A stretch of 64,000 nt of DNA from Heyndrickxia vini (GTDB lineage Bacteria; Bacillota; Bacilli; Bacillales; Bacillaceae_C): positions 4,084,001-4,148,000 of the forward strand of contig NZ_CP065425.1 in NCBI RefSeq assembly GCF_016772275.1. The letters are read 5' to 3'. Of this stretch, positions 63,176 to 64,000 are shown one piece after another (position 1 is the first letter of the stretch; every line of letters begins with the position of its first letter). A program made the translations under genes and the position numbers. The notes under the pieces were generated by a model. It searched no databases. It was not told the origin of the DNA and worked only from the letters and a program-made list of their open reading frames with translations.

Positions 63176-63676
63176 TTGAAAAAACTCATATTTGTCCCTT
63201 TATTTCTATTTGCAATCTTACTCACAGGCTGTTCTAACGACCCCGTTCAAGATGACCTTCTTAATTACATTAATAAAGAGATAGATGTTGTAGCTGATTT
63301 GGAAAACAAGGCGGTTTCAAAATATGAAAGTGTAACAGGTGTCAATTATACAAATGATCAAACATTATATGATGCGTTATTGGGTGAAATACTTCCTACC
63401 TATCAAGACTTCTTAAAGAAGTTGGAGGCCATTAGCATAGAAACCGATGAAGTCAAAAAAATACATGAAAAGTATATTGAGGCTGCTAATCTTCAATATG
63501 ATGCATTTGTAAAAATACTAAGCGCACTCCAAAAACAGGACATCACAATCATCGAGGAAGCGAATGGGATGCTTGCTGACGCCCGAAAAATGTTCCGCGA
63601 TTATCAAGAAGACATAAAAAAATTAGCGAAAGAACATGACGTTGAACTGAAAAAGAACAAAGAAAATGCAGCATAG
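63176..63676 (+). CDS. Putative helical lipoprotein of unknown function
   Basis: This protein of about 166 residues has a signal peptide and lipobox LLTGC (C19). The mature part is predicted all-helical and charged (ALLGEILPTYQDFLKKLEAI, EEANGMLADARKMFRDYQED), resembling small extracellular coiled-coil lipoproteins of Bacillus. No enzymatic motif is seen. The start is TTG, 8 bases after GGAGG; a longer frame from an earlier ATG would bury the signal peptide. It is monocistronic. No function is claimed. Confidence 0.75.
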   Translation: MKKLIFVPLFLFAILLTGCSNDPVQDDLLNYINKEIDVVADLENKAVSKYESVTGVNYTNDQTLYDALLGEILPTYQDFLKKLEAISIETDEVKKIHEKYIEAANLQYDAFVKILSALQKQDITIIEEANGMLADARKMFRDYQEDIKKLAKEHDVELKKNKENAA

Positions 63677-63712
63677 CCATTAACCTGGTTTGGAATTCCA
63701 ATTTCCACAAAA

Positions 63713-63758
63713 GTGTCCACCATCCATGGACACTGTCCATATTCGGTACCTGACACCA
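63713..63758. repeat. Fragment of a Bacillus-type intergenic repeat (family 5)
   Basis: GTGTCCACCATCCATGGACAC is partly self-complementary and is followed by TGTCCATATTCGGTACCTGACACC. This wording is familiar from repeats scattered in Bacillus genomes. There is only one copy here. Confidence 0.5.
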
Positions 63759-63784
63759 GTGTAAAGACACTAACAGGTACACAC

Positions 63785-63828
63785 AAAAAGAGGCTTACCC
63801 CTTGATCAAGATGGTTAGCCTCTTTTTT
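63785..63828. terminator. Bidirectional terminator between the lipoprotein and RND genes
   Basis: AAAAAGAGGCTTACC faces GGTTAGCCTCTTTTTT (one mismatch) between convergent genes. Confidence 0.8.
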
Positions 63829-63879
63829 GTTTGTTGTGAAAAATCGTTTGTGGACAACGGAACTGTCCCCTTGTTCCAA

Positions 63880-64000
63880 CTAGTTTTCTTCGATTTCTTT
63901 ACGATTTTTCTTGAATAGTTTTGACAATACTTCGTAGACAATTGGAACAACTACTAGTGTTAATAATGTTGAACTTATTAAACCACCAATTACAGTTATG
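63880..64000 (-). CDS. RND-type efflux transporter, C-terminal end only
   Basis: The minus strand encodes VIGGLISSTLLTLVVVPIVY, then EVLSKLFKKNRKEIEEN and a TAG stop. The GGLxxSTLLTLxxVPxxY motif is the last transmembrane helix of AcrB/SwrC-type RND exporters. Only about 40 residues lie in the window, so the paralogue (for example SwrC/YerP) and substrate cannot be judged. Confidence 0.8.
   Translation of the reverse strand, partial: ITVIGGLISSTLLTLVVVPIVYEVLSKLFKKNRKEIEEN

Overview
This is an AT-rich window from a Bacillaceae-type, probably spore-forming Firmicute. The evidence is a bacillithiol deacetylase (BshB2), a YclNOPQ petrobactin importer, a MupG/MurP/MurQ/MurR muropeptide-recycling cluster, AsnB and TcyP of Bacillus type, an orphan kinase of sporulation-kinase type, strong GGAGG ribosome sites with frequent TTG/GTG starts, and several intergenic repeats of the kind scattered through Bacillus genomes. 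No rRNA, tRNA, CRISPR array or prophage was seen. The species cannot be named from this.

Layout. 1-3.1 kb: 3' end of bshB2, then an ABC exporter/TetR operon whose promoter is bracketed by two matching palindromes. 3.1-9.2 kb: Cof-type phosphatase, short-chain fatty acid transporter, RecQ, orphan PAS histidine kinase. 9.3-11.5 kb: kbl-tdh threonine catabolism. 11.7-17.3 kb: MurNAc recycling (malY/patB-like, murR, murQ, murP, mupG). 17.5-24.5 kb: a duplicated P-loop ATPase, DUF915 hydrolase, LytTR regulator beside a CoA-transferase, TcyP. 24.9-32 kb: 5'-nucleotidase, phnD, and phnC-phnE-phnE facing phnD, with a T-rich tandem array and an IS256-family element between them. 32.2-39.4 kb: small basic protein, DEAD-box helicase, asnB, split ThrE exporter, DUF1646 protein, and an ATP-grasp gene behind a SAM-I riboswitch. 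39.8-43.7 kb: Fur-controlled petrobactin importer. 43.9-56.2 kb: shikimate kinase, NaK-like channel, amino-acid ABC importer, an ABC-F gene with an attenuator leader, amino-acid permease, HAD hydrolase, chemoreceptor, flavoprotein. 56.3-61 kb: NERD protein, a regular 104-bp tandem array, a second (frameshifted) IS256 copy, an ECF sigma/anti-sigma pair. 61.2-64 kb: dicarboxylate symporter, two small proteins, and the end of an RND efflux pump.

The observations most worth following are: (1) a SAM-I riboswitch in front of an ATP-grasp ligase gene, with what looks like the C-terminal remnant of another gene, probably a luciferase-like monooxygenase, between them; (2) an ABC-F leader with an 8-codon ORF and mutually exclusive antiterminator and terminator helices; (3) two near-identical IS256 copies, each inserted in a CCTTTTT segment of a different tandem array with 8-bp target duplications; (4) at least five families of interspersed intergenic repeats, three of them present twice here, and two repeats that run into the 3' ends of genes.

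Protein families were recognised from memory of motifs and alignments by eye. No database search or folding program was run. Several starts were moved downstream to fit a Shine-Dalgarno sequence, and this is noted where done.
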